Source of the DNA: Nageia nagi | Taxonomy: Eukaryota; Pinophyta | Direction: 5' to 3' | DNA length: 64,000 bases | Assembly (NCBI GenBank): GCA_050084985.1 | Contig: JBITNC010000001.1 | Span: forward strand, 21,700,001-21,764,000 | Shown: in pieces, positions 20,061 through 32,280 of the stretch | How positions within the stretch are numbered: position 1 is the first letter of the stretch | Layout of the letters: each line of letters begins with the position of its first letter | Position numbers and translations under genes: made by a program | Notes under the pieces: model-generated | Databases searched by the model: none | Seen by the model: the letters and a program-made list of their open reading frames with translations, nothing else | Told to the model about the DNA's origin: nothing

Positions 20061-21215
20061 ATGACTTCAGGTGAAGGGTTTTCTTCAAATAAAGCTCCAT
20101 TATTTGATGGCACTAATTATTCTTTTTAGAGACTCAGAATGTAGACATATCTTAGTGCTTTGGGATATGAGATTTGGGAGGCCACAAAAAATGGTTATAC
20201 CACATCTACTATGCCTATTACAGATGCAGTTGCTAAGAAGGCATATGAAAATAACTTGAAGGCTAAAAATGCTATCATGTGCAGATTGGTAGACAGTGAG
20301 CTAGTAAAAGTGATGAATTGTGAATCAGCAAAAGAAATATGGGATAAATTGAAAAGCATTCATAAGAGAGACATAAAGATAAAAGAGGCTAAGCTTCAAA
20401 CTCACCGAGCGCAGTTTGAGAGTTTAAAGATGAATGAAGATGAAAACATAGAAGCATACATGCTAAGGGTCAATGAAGTAACCAATGAGATTAGAGGCCT
20501 TGGAGAAAAGATTGAAGACACAGTTATTGTGAAAAAGGTATTACGTTCTCTTCTGCAAAGATTTGATTCAAAAGTTTCTGCCATAGAAGAAGCGAAAGAT
20601 TTAAATACTTTTAATATGGATGAAATGCATGGTTCTCTAACTACTTATGAAATGAGAATAGGAAAAGGAAAATCTATTGACAGGGAAGCCACTTTCAAAG
20701 CAAAGAAGAAAATAAAAGCAATGCCAGAATCTGATGAAGAAGAGACATCTGATGAATTAGAAGCAAATTTTGTTCGTAAGTTAAAGAAAGGAACAAAAGT
20801 TAAATATAGAGGAAAATTACCGTTTAAATGTTTCAATTATGGAGGTGTAGGGCACTTTGCAGCTAAATGTCCACACAAGGAGAAGAACAAAGATGATGAA
20901 AGTTCGCATAGAGAGAGAAATGGATGGAAGACAAAATTAAATTTCAGAAAAGGTAATTTCAAGAAGAAAAGTTTTATTTTCAAAAATATTAGTTCATCAG
21001 AAGTCAGTTCAAATGAAGACTCAGAAGAAGAGGTTGATGAAGCTCTCTTCATGGCATTTGAAGAAGAAAAATTGAAATTGAAACAAAAATTAGAAGAAGA
21101 AATTGATGAAGAAGAAATTGAAGTAGAAGTTAATCTGGAAGAAGAATTAATTGCAGCTCTAGAAGAATTAGAGATAGAAAGGAAAAAAATATCGAAAAAC
21201 TTCTCGAAAACTTGA
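20061..21215 (+). pseudogene. gag: Gag of the nested Sirevirus-like element, first part
   Basis: The frame begins at ATG 20061 (MTSGEGFSSNKAPLFDGTNY), meets TAG at 20127 and 20142 (Trp and probable Gln positions), then is open from 20160 for 351 codons. Visible parts: a Gag core (EIWEATKNGYTT, EIWDKLKSIHKRDIKIKEAK, VLRSLLQRFDSKVSAIEEAK), a zinc knuckle CFNYGGVGHFAAKC with its second Cys now Tyr, and a long Glu/Lys-rich stretch (about 20990-21200) likely to be coiled coil. A one-base gain near the A-run at 21183 shifts the frame, and translation continues one frame on. Confidence 0.9.
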
Positions 21216-24200
21216 TGATGCAAATGAAGTTATTATAAGCTTAAAAGTACAGGTGGAAGAAATGCAGAAAACAATTAAGGATCTTGAAGAATAAATCACT
21301 ACCAAAGTTGAGTACTGCAGCAAATTGGAAGCAGAGATTATAGAATTGAATCTTCAATTGGAAGAGATGAGTCATAAGATTAGTGAGTATCATAAACTTG
21401 AGGGAGGATCTTTAAAGCTAAATGAAATCTTATAGAACCAAAGAGCACCAACTATTAAATTTGGTTTGGGTTTTGAAGAAGGACAAACCTCCAAGGATGC
21501 AAATAAAAAATTAGAAATCAAAGAGGAAAAGAAACCAGTTAATCAAGAACAACCATTTCATAGAAGACAAAATAATACTACTAGAAATGACAAGTATATG
21601 GACAATGATGGATTTACACATGTCACACATCAAATAAGAAGAAAATTTTCGGCACCTACTGCAATGTGGCAAAGTCCACAACCCAGGTTCACTCAATCCT
21701 TTTCTGGTTATTATTTTAAGTGCAATGGGTATGGACATAGAATCTCTGAATGCAAATATAATATAGGTCCAAAGAATTTCTTAAGTAGAAATATGTTTAC
21801 ACCATTGATAGATTATGCTGTAGAATGTTATAATTGTCACAACTATGGTTATACTGCAAGAAATTACAGGAGCACATTTTTTCAAAATCAATTTCAGCAA
21901 AGATCTTTTCAGTCACAAGCCATGAGATATAATAGACAAATTCCAGAAAGATAGGTACAATAAAACAAATAGGAAGAGACAATACATGAATCTAAAATAG
22001 GTATCAAGAAGATATAGAAAGAGAAGGAGCAACCAAAAGATGAAAAAGAATCTCTAATAGTACAAATAGCTCTTAAAGCAGAGAATAAACTAGCTCCTTG
22101 GATACTAGATAGTGGTTGCTCTAGCCACATGACCGAGGATAAAAGAAGATTTGAAAAATTAGAACAACATGAAGGGGGATTAGTAAAATTTGGCAATAAT
22201 GATGGAGCAAAGATCATTAGGAGAGGTACAGTTAAGATTAATGATGGAAAGATCAAGTTAGAAGAAGTATTATTCATGATCGGGTTGAAACATAGCTTGT
22301 TAAGTGTTAGTCAAATTTGTGACAGAGGACATGATGTAATATTCAAGAAACATGGATGTGAAATTAGAAGAGCAAACAGTGGCAGGTTAGTTGCATTTGG
22401 TACAAGGACATCCAAAAATCTATATACATTGACAGAGACTTTAAATGGATCATGTCTACTCAGAAAGGAGGATGAAGATTAGCTTTAGCATAAGATACTT
22501 GGACACATCAATTTTGATAATTTAGTTAAAATTTATTCAAAGAGAGCAATTCGAGATATACCAAGTATCAAAAAACCACCAAGTAGTATTTGTTCTTCAT
22601 ACCAAAAGGGTAAGCTCACTAGATCCACTTTCAAGACAAAGGAATACTATTCCAGCAAACCATTAGAGCTTGTTCATACTGATTTGTGTGGTCCTATGAG
22701 AACACAAAGTTTAAATAGGGATAGGTACTTCATGCTATGTATAGATGATTATTCTAGGATGACATGGATACTATTCTTGAAACACAAGTCAGAAGCATTT
22801 GAAAAATTTAAGACCTTCAAGAACCTGGTAGAAAATCAGATTAGAAGAAGAATCAAATGTTTAAGATCGGATAGAGGAGGTAAATTCATTTCAGATGATT
22901 TTAATGAATTCTATCATGAGTATGGTATCAAGAGATAGTTTTCAGCAGTAAGAACACCTCAGTAAAATGGTGTAGTAGAAAGAAAAAATATGTCAGTTCA
23001 AGAAATGGCACGAACAATGTTGACAGAAAGCCACATAGCTGACAGGTTTTGGAAAGAAGTAGTCCACACAGCAGTTTATATTCAGAACAGATGTATGTTG
23101 AGGCCCCATGAGAATAAGACACCTTATGAATTATGGTTCGGTAAAAAGGCATCAGCAAAATACTTCAAAGTATTTGGGAGTAAGTGCTACATCAAGAGGA
23201 TGGAAGAAAATCTTGGTAAGTTCGATGATAGAGCGGATGAAGGTATATTTCTTGGTTACTCAATAAAAAGTAAGGCTTACAAATGTTACAATAAAAGACT
23301 TAGAAAAATTGTTGAGAGTGCGGATGTCAAGATTGATGAACTAAGAGTACCTCCAAAATATAATAATGAAGATTTTTTAGAATATATTGAGGCAGATGAG
23401 GTAGAGGAACAACCAAAAAATCAACCAAAGAATGGCTTCGGTAACTCACATAGTGGTTCAGAAATAGAAGAAAATCAAAAACACAAGACAGGTAAATGGT
23501 AAAAAGATCATCCAACTGACCAAATAATTAGAGATCTAGATACTAGAGTTCAAACAAGAAGAAGAACAATAAGAACATATTCTCTTCTCTCAAGCATAGA
23601 ACCAAAAAATGTTGCAGAGGTAAGTCAGGATGAAAGTTGGATCAAAGCAATGGATGAGGAACTAGACCAAATTGAAAAGAATCAAACTTGGAAGTTAGTA
23701 CCAAGGCCCAAAAATAAAAATATGATTGGCACCAAGTGGGTTTTTTGCAACAAGCTTAATGAAGATGGAAAAGTAATAAGAAATAAAGCAAGATTAGTTT
23801 GTAAAGGGTATGCTCAAGTTGAAGGTATTGATTTTGAAGAAACTTTTGCTCCTGTTGCTAGATTAGAAGCTATCCATATGTTTCTTATTTTGGTAGTCTA
23901 TAAAAACTTTAAAATTTATCAAATGGATGTAAAATTAGCATTTTTGAATGGAAATCTTAATGAAAAAGTTTATATTGAGCAGCCATATGGATTTCAGATA
24001 AGTGAGAATCCAGATTTTGTGTGTAAATTAAAAAAGGCACTTTATGGTCTAAAACAAGCACCCTGAGCATGGTACTCTAGACTTGATACATATCTACATC
24101 AGCAAGGTTTTAAAAAAGGTATGGTGGATAGTAATCTCTACATTAAATCTGAAAATAATCACCAAGTTATCATTGTTATTTATGTAGATGATATTTTTTT

Positions 24201-25134
24201 TGGAGGTAGCAAAGATAAAATGTGCAAAGATTTTGTTAACCAAATGCAAATAGAGTTTGAAATGTTAATGATAGGTGAACTTTCATATTTTCTTGGTTTG
24301 CAAGTTAATCAATTAAAGAATGGCATTTTTATTTCGCAAATCAAGTATGTTAAAGAGATGTTGAAAACGTTCACTATGGAGGATTGCAAGCCTATGAGCA
24401 CTCCTATGACGACAGGTTGCAAGCTAAGTAAGGATGATAAGTCACCATCAGTAGATCAGACTATGTATAGGTCAATAATTGGGAGCCTATTATATTTGAT
24501 AGCTACCAGACCCAACATACTTCAGGTAGTGTGTATGGTTGCACGGTTCCAAGTAAGTCCAAAGGAAACACATGTGACTACAGTAAAATAGATTTTTTGG
24601 TACCTTAAAGGTACAATGGACTATGGCCTATGGTATCCCAAAGGAAAAGATTTCACACTCATTACTTTCTCAAATGTAGATTGGGTAGGATGTGTAGATG
24701 ACAGGAAAAGCACTAGTGGCAATGCATTTTACTTGGGTAATAATCTTATCGATTAGCACAGTAAGAAATAAGAATCGGTATCATTATCCATCATAGAAGT
24801 AGAGTACATAGCAATGACATCATGTTGTACACAAGTTATGTGGATGAAACAAATGATGAAAGATCTAAGGATTCAGATCACTGAGCCTATTTCAATTATG
24901 TGTGATAACACAAGTGCAATCAATATTTCTAAGAATCCAGTCATGCATTCAAGAACAAAACATATTGCCATTCGATATCATTTTTTGAAGGAAAAGGTTG
25001 TAGAAGGAGAGGTAAAGTTAGAATTTGTTTCCACATCAGAGCAAGTAGAAGATATATTTACTAAACCATTACCCAAAGAAGTTTTTGAGTACCTACGAAA
25101 GAAATTGGGAGTGGTGATATTGCCCAAGCATTAA
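21216..25134 (+). pseudogene. pol: Gag end and Pol of the nested Sirevirus-like element
   Basis: After the frameshift one frame (phase of 21466) runs to 25134, broken only by stop codons. It holds the rest of the coiled coil and two more degenerate zinc knuckles (FKCNGYGHRISEC; CYNCHNYGYTARNY), the protease WILDSGCSSHMTED (about 22099), integrase (HKILGHINFDN, LVHTDLCGPM, CLRSDRGGKFISDDF, NGVVERKN), RT ([42 protein letters not shown] at 24181) and RNase H (SIIGSLLYLIATRP, DRKSTSGNAFYLG, DNTSAINISKNPVMHSRTKH), ending LGVVILPKH. Stops include TAG 22936, TAA 22963, TGA 24064, TAG 24589, TAG 24754 and TAA 24769, mostly at Gln, Arg or Trp sites. The catalytic residues that I could check are kept. 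Confidence 0.93.
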
Positions 25135-25149
25135 CTAGCTTTTGGACGC

Positions 25150-25351
25150 ACAATCTTAGGGGGAGTAATTTTGTATTTATTTATTTTTTTACTCCTATAT
25201 AATTATGTTCTTCTGTATACTGATTTACACCTGAGTATTGTGTATATCGACTCAGGGGGAGTCCACAACACCCCTTTGTATTTGTTGTCAAAGGGGGAGA
25301 AGAGTAACAAGTTTTTGCATATGTGTTGCCAACAATTTCAAAGGGGGAGAT
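25150..25351 (+). other. Polypurine tract region with four purine tracts
   Basis: Between the pol stop and the 3' LTR lie TTAGGGGGAGTA (25156), TCAGGGGGAGTC (25252), CAAAGGGGGAGAAG (25289) and CAAAGGGGGAGAT (25339). Only the last abuts the LTR and should prime plus-strand synthesis; the others resemble the extra tracts known from Sireviruses. Confidence 0.85.
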
Positions 25352-27336
25352 TGTTGAGTATGGTGCACCAGTGTTGTCATTATTGTCAACACGATGAGAT
25401 TAGTGTGCATAAGGTTCATATGGTTGCATTTGTCAAATAAATAACATCGACAAGATCTACAAAGTTGTCAGATGCAAAAATAATAAAGGGACCAAAAGTT
25501 GTCATGAGGTACCAAAAGTTGTCAAGAGGGCCAAATTACAAATGGAAGGTGACAGATAGTGAAATATGGTTTGAATCAATTTTTGGGTTGATAACAAACT
25601 TATTTGAAGCATTGGAACTGTCAAATTTCATGTTGGTTCAGTTTTGGGCTCTCTTGTGGATTATGATGCAGTCAGAAATTTGTGTAAAATTGGCTTCGTA
25701 CAATTTGAATTACAAACAAATAGTGATGAATCAGAGGCTGAAATTTAAATAATATATATTAATATATACCAAAAATGTGTGGTCCAAATTTCATAGCAAG
25801 ATGATAATCAAGGAAGAAATGGTACAAGCTACAAAATGCCACTCCGTAACTTTTTGACTATTTGAGCATAAATTTTGGAAATAGTAGGTTGGTTGTTTTG
25901 GGCTCTAAAAGTCTTCAAATTTAGAATTTCAAAATTTTTACACATATAAATTGATGAGATGAACAACTTTGTATTTTGAACCATCTTGATTTGAGGCCTT
26001 GAACTATGAGAACCTATAACTTGCACAAATCCAAGCATAACAAAATACTTGTGAAATCTATGTCAGAGGCCACTTTGCGAAAAGTGCTGTGTGCAAACTA
26101 TGAAGATTTAAAGCTTCAAATTTGGATAGAATGTATTTGGTTATATGAAGAACAGATGGTCCAAATTTCATATTAAACTATACACTCAGTAAGAAGTTAT
26201 AGCTCATCAAAAAAGCCATTAGAGCTTTTTTTCTTAATTTTCCAGTTTTGGCTGACAATGGTTTTAAGTGACAAGCAAAAAGGAATAGTGTGTATGGTTT
26301 GAAAAAAATGTTCTTTCCTTTTATTTTATATCTCATTTATCACACTTCTATTTAAGGCTCAAGAGTTCTTTTATCATGTGACACTTTTTAAAAAAAAAAA
26401 AAAAACAAGAGAGGAGAAGATAAAAAAATAGATTCGAGCTTTGAAAGATTATTCGGCATCTATGTGAAATTTGTCATACCATTTTGTGCCATATGGATAT
26501 GGAACATGCATTCTGAGTGCATTCAAGGTATTATCTTCAACCAGTTCGAATAAATTTGAATTTTTCTAGGTTTGTGTTTTGGTAATGTAGATTGTTATTG
26601 AGAGGTGTGTGAAGCATGAATGAGTAACGGATATCTCAAAAATGAATATTTTCTTGATAATTCTATAAGTATTGAAAGTTATAGATATTTGTAAGAAATT
26701 ATATCAGTTTTGATTCAAAATATGAGGAGTTTTCTTGATGAAAAATAACGGAAGCCCTTTCAGTGATATGAGCAATAGTTTCTTGATCCGATTTTGAGCA
26801 TTTTTTCAGTAGACTGGAATCCAAAGCAAATGTGTATGAATTAAAAGGGGTTTTAGATTATAGATGAATTGAGAGCTATTGACATGAGCATAAAGAAAAT
26901 AGAATATGATTCAGATTATATTTTGTGAGAAAAGTTTTGAGCTAGACCATTCTGGGTCTTGGGTAACTGGTTATCAATCTTTCATTCCATCTTATTAAAT
27001 CTGTCAAGTGGGTGCTTGGCAAGTGGAGTTGGTGCTCCTTACAATAGGTGCTGCAAAGCTTAGGGGTTGGTGCTCCTTTTAGTTGGTGCTGATAAATCAT
27101 GTGTAAAGTTGGTGCTTTACAATGGCTGGATTTGGATTGAAGTCCAAGCAGTCTTTTTCGGGGATGTAGCCACATTGGTGAATCTCGTTATATCTTATGT
27201 TGTGTGTTTGTTATCCTAGTGTGCTTGCTCTATTTGGTTTTATTTCTCTACTGCACTATTTAAAATTTCTAGATTTAAAGTTTTAAAATTGAAATATTGA
27301 TTCATCCCCCCTCTCAGTGTCACGCATAGTTCAACA
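25352..27336 (+). mobile_element. 3' LTR of the nested Sirevirus-like element
   Basis: It begins TGTTGAGTATGG and ends TAGTTCAACA directly before the second GAATA. It matches the 5' LTR throughout, including the A-run (26393-26405) and the TTGGTGCT cluster (27005-27120). Confidence 0.95.
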
Positions 27337-27341
27337 GAATA

Positions 27342-27969
27342 GTGTTGATCTAAATGTACACCTCTATGGTTAGTTCACTCTCTATGAGGAACTCATGGTA
27401 CATTTTTTTTGTTACCACTATGTGAGGAATTAGTATGTGTTTGTTAGCACTATTTAGTTATCCATATGTGAGTTTGTTATATATGCATATGCTCTTGTTT
27501 AATCAACACATATTTCAAATATACAATAAATGACTAAGTATTAGCTTTGCATCTTTGTGATGACTTATAGTGCATCATTGATCAATTTATGGATGGCATT
27601 ACTTAGTTCATTTATCTAGTGATTGATATAAATGTTTATATAATGCATTTAACTGGTCTAGTTTATAAGCTTCTTATAGCTTGTAGGTTTCATATTGATA
27701 ATGCAAGTTACTTTATATAACTCATGGAGGATCACATATCAACTTAGTGTTGATCGATTATACTTACAGTGAAACTAGTTGTGGTTAATGATTGTATTGT
27801 AAACCATTTTCTCAAATGGTGTTGTAACGAGTTTCAAACTAAGATCTTGCTTATTTCTCAATGATGTAAAATTTTTCATCTCTGCTTGTATCTTTTTGGA
27901 GGAGAACTCTCTCTCTTACTCTTTCTCTTCTTTCTCTAAGCTCTATCTTAATATTACATTAACGGGGAG
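27342..27969 (+). other. 3' non-coding end of copia copy B with its polypurine tract
   Basis: Resumes copy B after the nested insertion. No frame. A CT-rich block (27900-27945) is followed by AACGGGGAG at 27961-27969, the likely polypurine tract, directly before the LTR. Confidence 0.7.
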
Positions 27970-28432
27970 TGTTAGAATTTATAATGCAATATTGCATTGT
28001 ATTTCTCTTTAAATGTAAATTCACTTAATGATTAAAGTATCCTTATATACCTAAAAGCATTAAGAAAATAAAAATAGAAAGAGAAATAAATTTAAAAATA
28101 AGATTAAATTAGGAACATCTTTAACCTTACCCTTTGGTTAAAAGGAGGTTAAAGGATGGGTTTCACCTTATAAATTGAGAGGTACCCCTCCTCTCATGGT
28201 ATTAGAATTATTGTAAAGCTAGGATTAGGGTTTGAAGAGAGAGGAGATTTTTTTAAGAGAGTCATTTAGAATAAGATCTTAGTTAGTGGCTGTACTCCCA
28301 AGGAGGGAGGAACCACTTATATCTTGTGTTATTTGTGAGATTACCTTACGTTATTGAGTGTTTGCATTGATGTTGTATGAACCTTCATGATATCTTAGTA
28401 GTTTAGAGTTTATTCAAAAAGGATTAAATTCA
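27970..28432 (+). mobile_element. 3' LTR of copia copy B
   Basis: Complete LTR, TGTTAGAATTTATAATGC to GGATTAAATTCA, closely matching 11150-11605. A TATA-like box is at CACCTTATAAATTGAGAGG (about 28165). The next five bases, TAATA, are not found left of either upstream LTR. Confidence 0.88.
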
Positions 28433-28502
28433 TAATATAAGATTTTTTTAGAAAACCCCTTTCATGTATCATGCAATCATTATAGACTATGAAACCTTTT
28501 TT

Positions 28503-28962
28503 CATGATTCAAAAACTCCACAACATTCGATTTACAAGCACCAAGTAGATACATATGTGCACTTAATTTAAGGTTTATGGGTATTTTGTAAGTGAAAGTT
28601 TAAAGATCCCATAGCCTACACAAACCACAATGTCAATTTATGAACATAAAATAGAGATATCTACATACTTAATTCAGGTTTTCTAGATATTTTGGCAATG
28701 AAGTTCAAAGCTTCCTTAAGATAGCTTTCTTGAACCATAACATTCAATTTACATGGACCAAGTAGACACATGCACATACCCAATTTATGGTTTATGAATA
28801 TTTTTATAGTGAATTTCAAAGCTTCCTATAAATATATTACATAAACCATAACACTCAATTTACAAGCACCAAGTACACGTATGCACACACCTTATTCAAA
28901 TGTTTTATGGGTATTTTGGTAGTGAAGTTCAAATCTCCCTCAAGATATCCTACATAACCAAG
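28503..28962. repeat. About 110-bp tandem repeat, four diverged copies
   Basis: Copies near 28505, 28622, 28735 and 28845 share CCA.AACATTC.ATTTACAAG, CACCAAGTA.ACA.ATG, GGTTTATGGGTATTTTGG and GAAGTTCAAAGCTCCCTCAA, and end at CCTACATAAACC. Confidence 0.85.
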
Positions 28963-29944
28963 AAGGTCAATAATAAATGTATAAATATTAATCTTAAGAT
29001 TGCATGATATGCATAAAAAGAAATAATTATTTATTCTTTTAAGTATTATTAGGTGTAAAACTGGCTACATTATGAAATACTATACTTTAAGAAAGTGTCA
29101 AAAAATAGTCCAAAAGTGGTAAGTTGGAAAAAATAAGCTTGTAATACTTAATAGATATTTAACCTATAAATTTAAATATTATGTTTTATTACTCCATAAT
29201 AAGCATAATAATATGTAAAGGTTGGTTGTCTTTCCCCTAGGATGACTTGTTTAAAACATCATGAATTAGATAAGTCAAAGCTAGCTACATTTACAATCTC
29301 TTAGTTGATATATCATCATTAGCCTTTAACATTATTCATAATATCATAACCTAACCAACTTGGATGCTTCAATAGGTTAAATATTTTAAGGGCATCCTTA
29401 TTGTATCCATGAATTACATATCCTATGATAATTGCATTCCAAGAAACTATGTTTGCATCATGTATCTTATTAAACAATTTGCATGCCTTGTGTATTCTTC
29501 AATATTTTGAATACATGTATATGGGCCTTGTTTAGAAAACCCACTTTATGTATATCATACAATCATTGCAAAATATAAAACTATTTGCATTGTGCATCTT
29601 ATAAAACAATTTTCATGTCATGTAGATTCTTCCATATTTTACATATATATATCTATGGGCCTTTTTTAGAAAACTATTTCTATGTGTATCCTACAATCAT
29701 TACAAACTATCAAAGTATTTATATCATGCATCTTATTAAATAATTCTAAGGCCTTATGTATTTTTCTACATTTTACATACATGTTTGCCAATTGTTTTTG
29801 TGAAAATGCAATTTATATATACCAATCATTATAGACTAGGAAATTTTTATGATATGAAATGATTTTTCCATGTACATATAGGCATGGATGAAGAAAAATA
29901 TTTCATACCATGTCTAGTAGGTGATTCTCAAGATAGCCTACACA
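28963..29944. other. Non-coding stretch with a dispersed repeat
   Basis: No gene. A segment TATGGGCC.TTTTTAGAAAAC followed by TATGTGTAT, then TACAATCATTGCA and A.TATGAAAC, occurs near 29519 and 29652, and again outside at 28443, 30352 and 30603. Confidence 0.6.
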
Positions 29945-30062
29945 AGCCACAACATTTGATTTACAAGCACCAAGTACACACATGCACACACCTAGTTCAA
30001 GGTTTATCAATATTTTGGATGTCAAGTTCAAAGCTCCCTCAAGATAACCTGCATGGCCAAGT
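29945..30062. repeat. Isolated fifth copy of the 110-bp repeat
   Basis: This copy lies 1 kb from the array at 28503-28962 and is closest to its fourth unit (ACAAGCACCAAGTACAC, CTCCCTCAAGATA.CCT). The short open frame 29884-30072 is incidental. Confidence 0.8.
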
Positions 30063-30950
30063 ATGTCAATAATTCATGTATGATGATTAATCCTATGATT
30101 ACATGATATGCAAAAAATGAAAGAATGTAGATAATTTTAAGTATATGTATTTATCAAGTGTAAAACTTGATACATGATGAAACACTATACTTTAGAAAGT
30201 ATCAAAAACCAATTCAAAAGTAGTAACTTGGTAAAACATGCTTATAGTACTTTAATAACATGAGTGAATCTTATTGTATTATTGTTGAGATGCATCATTT
30301 TATATTTAGGCTCATATTCTAGGGCTTTATGTATTTTTCCACATTTTGCATCCATGTATATGGGCCTATTTTAGAAAATCCATTTTATGTGTACCTTACA
30401 ATCATTGCAGACCATGAAATTGTTAGGATATAGGCTAGAAAATGAAGGAACTCATAACATGTTCCATTATTTAACTTAAAAATTAAATGCTATGTTGTCT
30501 TATCTCAATAATAAGCATAATAATATATAAACATTGAATGTATTTTCCCTAAGATCACCTATTCAAAACATTATGAATTAGATAAGTCATGGCTAGCTAC
30601 ATTTCTAGAAAATCCATTTTGTATGTATCATGTAATCATTACAGATCATGAAACTATTTTGATCATGTGAAGAAAGTCATGCTCATTAAGAGAATATTAA
30701 TTTCTTTCCATTCTATGAGTGTATTTGGTATTGAATCTAAATGCTTCAGTAAATCAAATAGTTTAATATTGTCAATACCTTCATTGGTAGATAATACACT
30801 CCTTTAATATTATTTTTATAATAACCTCATAGAGAAATGTTTTTATGTAGAAAAAATTTATTTGTTTTGGAATGGATCAAGTTTAAATTTCACCTTTATC
30901 TATGATGTATCTAATTTTAAGGAGATTTTTTATCAAGCATTATGGAAAAA
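30063..30950. other. Non-coding stretch
   Basis: Contains two more copies of the dispersed AGAAAATCCATTTT..CAATCATT segment (30352-30420, 30603-30655). Nothing else recognised. Confidence 0.5.
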
Positions 30951-30954
30951 GTGT

Positions 30955-32280
30955 GATTACACATAACTAGCAATAACGAGCAATATTTTTGTGGGGTTTA
31001 TAAATTCATTGCATTTGTAAAACATAATTTCATGAATCCTAAAAGAATTAGATTTCCATGTCGAAGGTGCTAATATATGGAAACTTTTAGTTTTGAGGAG
31101 ATTCATGAGCACCTATTTTGGTATTGATTTGATAAGACATATAACATTTTTTATTTTACATGGAGAAGAACCATCTACTCATGACCAATATGTATCATAC
31201 ACATACAACACAATGGATGAGGGTCCAAATATCAAATATGTACAAGATAACATCATTCAATAGGAATATATCAGTTGCTTAAAGAGTGGAAAATAAGTAC
31301 AAGATAATGATATTGAGTTAGAATATGCTCCTAATGAATTTTTTTGGTTGGTCTAAGACATCAATAAATAATCATTATACCCAAGTTGTATAAAGTACAT
31401 AATATTATTAAAAATAGCTAAATTATATCATCTTAAATCTAAACATGATTAGTTAGATAAAAGCTTTGGTGATTTATTAGAATTGCTGAGAGATATGCTT
31501 CCAATCGGTATTACAATTATAGATTCCTCATATGCAACAAAGAAAATTCCAAAGCTATCAGGATTAGATTATGTAATGATAAAAGCATACAAAATGTTTG
31601 TATTTTATATTATAAAGATGATGAAAATATTCAAGATTACTCAAAATATGTTGAATAATGTTAGAAATTTGATCATCATTTGAAAAATAAATAAAATAAT
31701 AAGGTTCTTGTGAAGTTGTTGAGGTATTTCTCCATTTTATATAGGTTGCAAAGAATTTATAGGTAAATAAATTCATTATAAGAATAGCTTTATTGTGTTT
31801 ATTTCTCTAAATATTGTTAGACATGGCTAAAATGAGTTACTTTCTTCTTATAGCTTTGAAGAGGTTGCATAGGCATTCATAGCATAAGAGTCTAGATGGT
31901 AATATGCAACATCTAGTTGACTCTCTGGAATAAAAAAAGATAAATTCTATGTATTCAAATTTTGCTAAAGTGCCACATAATGTATGAATAACAATGGCAA
32001 TTGATAGGTTCAACCCTTTTGCTAACTTTAGTTCTCACTACAGATATTGGCCTATTGTATTGGTCATATAAAACCTTCCACCATGGATGTTGATGAAGAG
32101 GAATTATTCAATGCTTTGCTTGTTAATATCTAGCCCCCAATAACCATGCATCAAAATTTCATGTTTATCTATTACCATTGGTTGTTGACTTTCTCAAACT
32201 ATGGACTAATGGAGTAGAAACACATAATGTATTTTAGAAAACTAGATTTAATATAAGAGCAATAATAATATAGATTAGTC
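30955..32280 (+). pseudogene. CACTA (En/Spm) TNP2 transposase, N-terminal half, decayed
   Basis: Read over several frames, the sequence follows plant CACTA transposases in order. The transposase-associated domain is at 31015-31165 (NFMNPKRIRFPCRRC, FEEIHEHLF, FILHGEEPS). Next is the stretch before TNP2 (LYPSCIKYI, KIAKLYHLKSKHD). Then the TNP2 core: LDKSFGDLLELLRDMLPIG at about 31458-31515, YATKKIPKLSGLDY, LVKLLRYFSILYRLQRIY (31707-31765), HLVDSLE (31905), DRFNPFANFSSHYRYWPIVL (32010-32070), NLPPWM and NGVETHN (32210). The match ends about 32275, before the remainder of the domain. No CACTA terminal repeat was found, so only a gene fragment remains. It would have catalysed cut-and-paste transposition. 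Confidence 0.8.

Larger units (their letters stand above)
18016..27336 (+). mobile_element. Nested full-length Sirevirus-like Ty1/copia element, 9321 bp
   Basis: The element starts TGTTGAGTATGG and ends GCATAGTTCAACA, with 1982- and 1985-bp LTRs, and is flanked by GAATA at 18011-18015 and 27337-27341. It sits inside the 3' region of copia copy B. Long LTRs, a Gag with several zinc knuckles and a long charged coiled-coil region, and several purine tracts before the 3' LTR fit the Sirevirus branch of Ty1/copia. The LTRs differ by roughly 5 percent in the first 200 bp by eye, so the insertion is not recent but is younger than the host copy. Confidence 0.95.

Noticed and set aside
7538-28432. A single intact element bounded by the outer copia LTRs
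   Set aside because: Flanking bases GATCT and TAATA do not match and two internal regions with their own primer sites are present.
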